From an uncultured Tissierellia bacterium (lineage in GTDB: Bacteria > Bacillota > Clostridia > Tissierellales > Peptoniphilaceae), in assembly GCA_902489145.1 (NCBI GenBank), contig CABTYV010000010.1:1-33905 (forward strand): a stretch of DNA of 33,905 nt, in the 5' to 3' direction. Below are positions 33,469 through 33,905 of the stretch, piece by piece. Numbering within the stretch: position 1 is the first letter of the stretch; each line of letters starts with the position of its first letter. The notes under the pieces were generated by a model, which was not told the origin of the DNA, ran no database searches, and saw only the letters and a program-made list of their open reading frames with translations. The translations under genes and the position numbers were made by a program.

Positions 33469-33905
33469 TCACCTATTCCGGCCCCGAGCGTCGACCGGCC
33501 ACGGGGAGTGAATGTGTGCCCCGACGACGGGGACGAGCTCGCTGACGAGATTGACAGCAGAGCACACATGATTGGGCACCACCCGAACGGTGTCGCCGAT
33601 CTGGACCGGGGCCTCGGAAGCGACCACCGCATGGTGTTCGCTCAGCTGTATGATCCGCGCCTCCGGCAGGTCAAGTAGCCGTCCATGACCGCTGGCATAG
33701 GGTGCTCGATCTGAGCCGAGTACCTTGCTGCCAGCATCAAGGACGAAATGCCCGGGCCGGGCGCTCACCACCCGGGCGTAGGCGGTCAGCGAGATGGCGC
33801 GGGGATCGGCGGTGCCGAGTTCCCACTGCTGGGCATCGTTGAAGACATAGACGCCCGGGCGTGCCTCGGTGATGATGCCGGCTGCCGTCGAGCGGTGCGA
33901 GGGAG
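33469..33905 (-). CDS. D-serine dehydratase / D-threonine aldolase family enzyme, C-terminal part (gene continues past the window)
   Basis: The frame is open through the right edge, so only about the last 145 residues are seen. They match the C-terminal beta domain of the fold-III PLP family: RPGVYVFND, VLDAGSKVLGSD, and the metal-binding PNHVCSAVNL with His and Cys. In D-serine dehydratase and D-threo-3-hydroxyaspartate dehydratase a His/Cys pair binds zinc. Many D-threonine aldolases have Asp in place of the Cys (recalled), so a dehydratase is slightly favoured. The PLP lysine is outside the window. It overlaps or abuts the YhdT-like gene and would be the first known gene of that operon. 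Confidence 0.85.
   Translation of the reverse strand, partial: PSHRSTAAGIITEARPGVYVFNDAQQWELGTADPRAISLTAYARVVSARPGHFVLDAGSKVLGSDRAPYASGHGRLLDLPEARIIQLSEHHAVVASEAPVQIGDTVRVVPNHVCSAVNLVSELVPVVGAHIHSPWPVDARGRNR

Overview
The window reads as two pieces of DNA from two different bacteria joined near position 27,505-27,575. Bases 1 to about 27,505 look like an anaerobic Bacillota (Clostridia-type) genome. They show strong AGGAGG ribosome binding sites, compact operons, A/T-flanked intrinsic terminators, a PyrR-attenuated pyrimidine operon, a Gram-positive maltodextrin importer with a lipoprotein binding protein, and oxygen-sensitive iron-sulfur redox subunits. Bases from about 27,575 to 33,905 look like a high-GC actinobacterium, perhaps Micrococcales or Brevibacterium-like (inference only). 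They carry weak ribosome binding sites, an actinobacterial-type class II aldolase and GC-rich codons. The two parts meet in an extremely G/C-rich, low-complexity stretch, and an acyl-CoA dehydrogenase gene is cut off there. The simplest reading is a chimeric assembly rather than natural gene transfer.

Layout of the left part. (1) A 38-bp tandem repeat at the very start. (2) A minus-strand pair encoding a heterodimeric ABC exporter (171-3822) with a good sigma-A promoter. (3) Plus-strand genes for a C69 dipeptidase and an unusual fusion of a Maf nucleotide pyrophosphatase with a zincin metallopeptidase (4099-6827). (4) A minus-strand maltodextrin operon, in transcription order malQ, malE, a small 4-TM protein, an oversized malF, malG and malK (14451 down to 6898), with a terminator-like hairpin after malE. 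(5) Minus-strand cysteine desulfurase, thiI and apt, covering tRNA thiolation and purine salvage. (6) A plus-strand YprB-like RNase H-fold exonuclease. (7) The pyrR-pyrC-pyrK-pyrD-pyrF-pyrE-pyrB-pyrI operon (18911-25415). It encodes UMP synthesis from carbamoyl phosphate and has a promoter, leader, PyrR site and attenuator in front. (8) Minus-strand asrA-asrB type redox subunits (25495-27386) without a visible asrC.

Layout of the right part. It holds the truncated acyl-CoA dehydrogenase, a UMF1-type MFS transporter, a divergent fructose-bisphosphate aldolase gene, a LacI-type regulator, and an operon of a D-serine dehydratase/D-threonine aldolase-family enzyme (cut by the window end), a YhdT-like small membrane protein and a sodium:solute symporter. 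The last group looks like uptake and breakdown of a D-amino or hydroxyamino acid, or another organic acid.

No tRNA, rRNA, CRISPR array, insertion sequence or prophage gene was seen. No gene-free stretch longer than 300 bases exists. The most unusual protein architectures are the Maf-zincin fusion and the MalF permease with an added charged cytoplasmic domain of about 255 residues.
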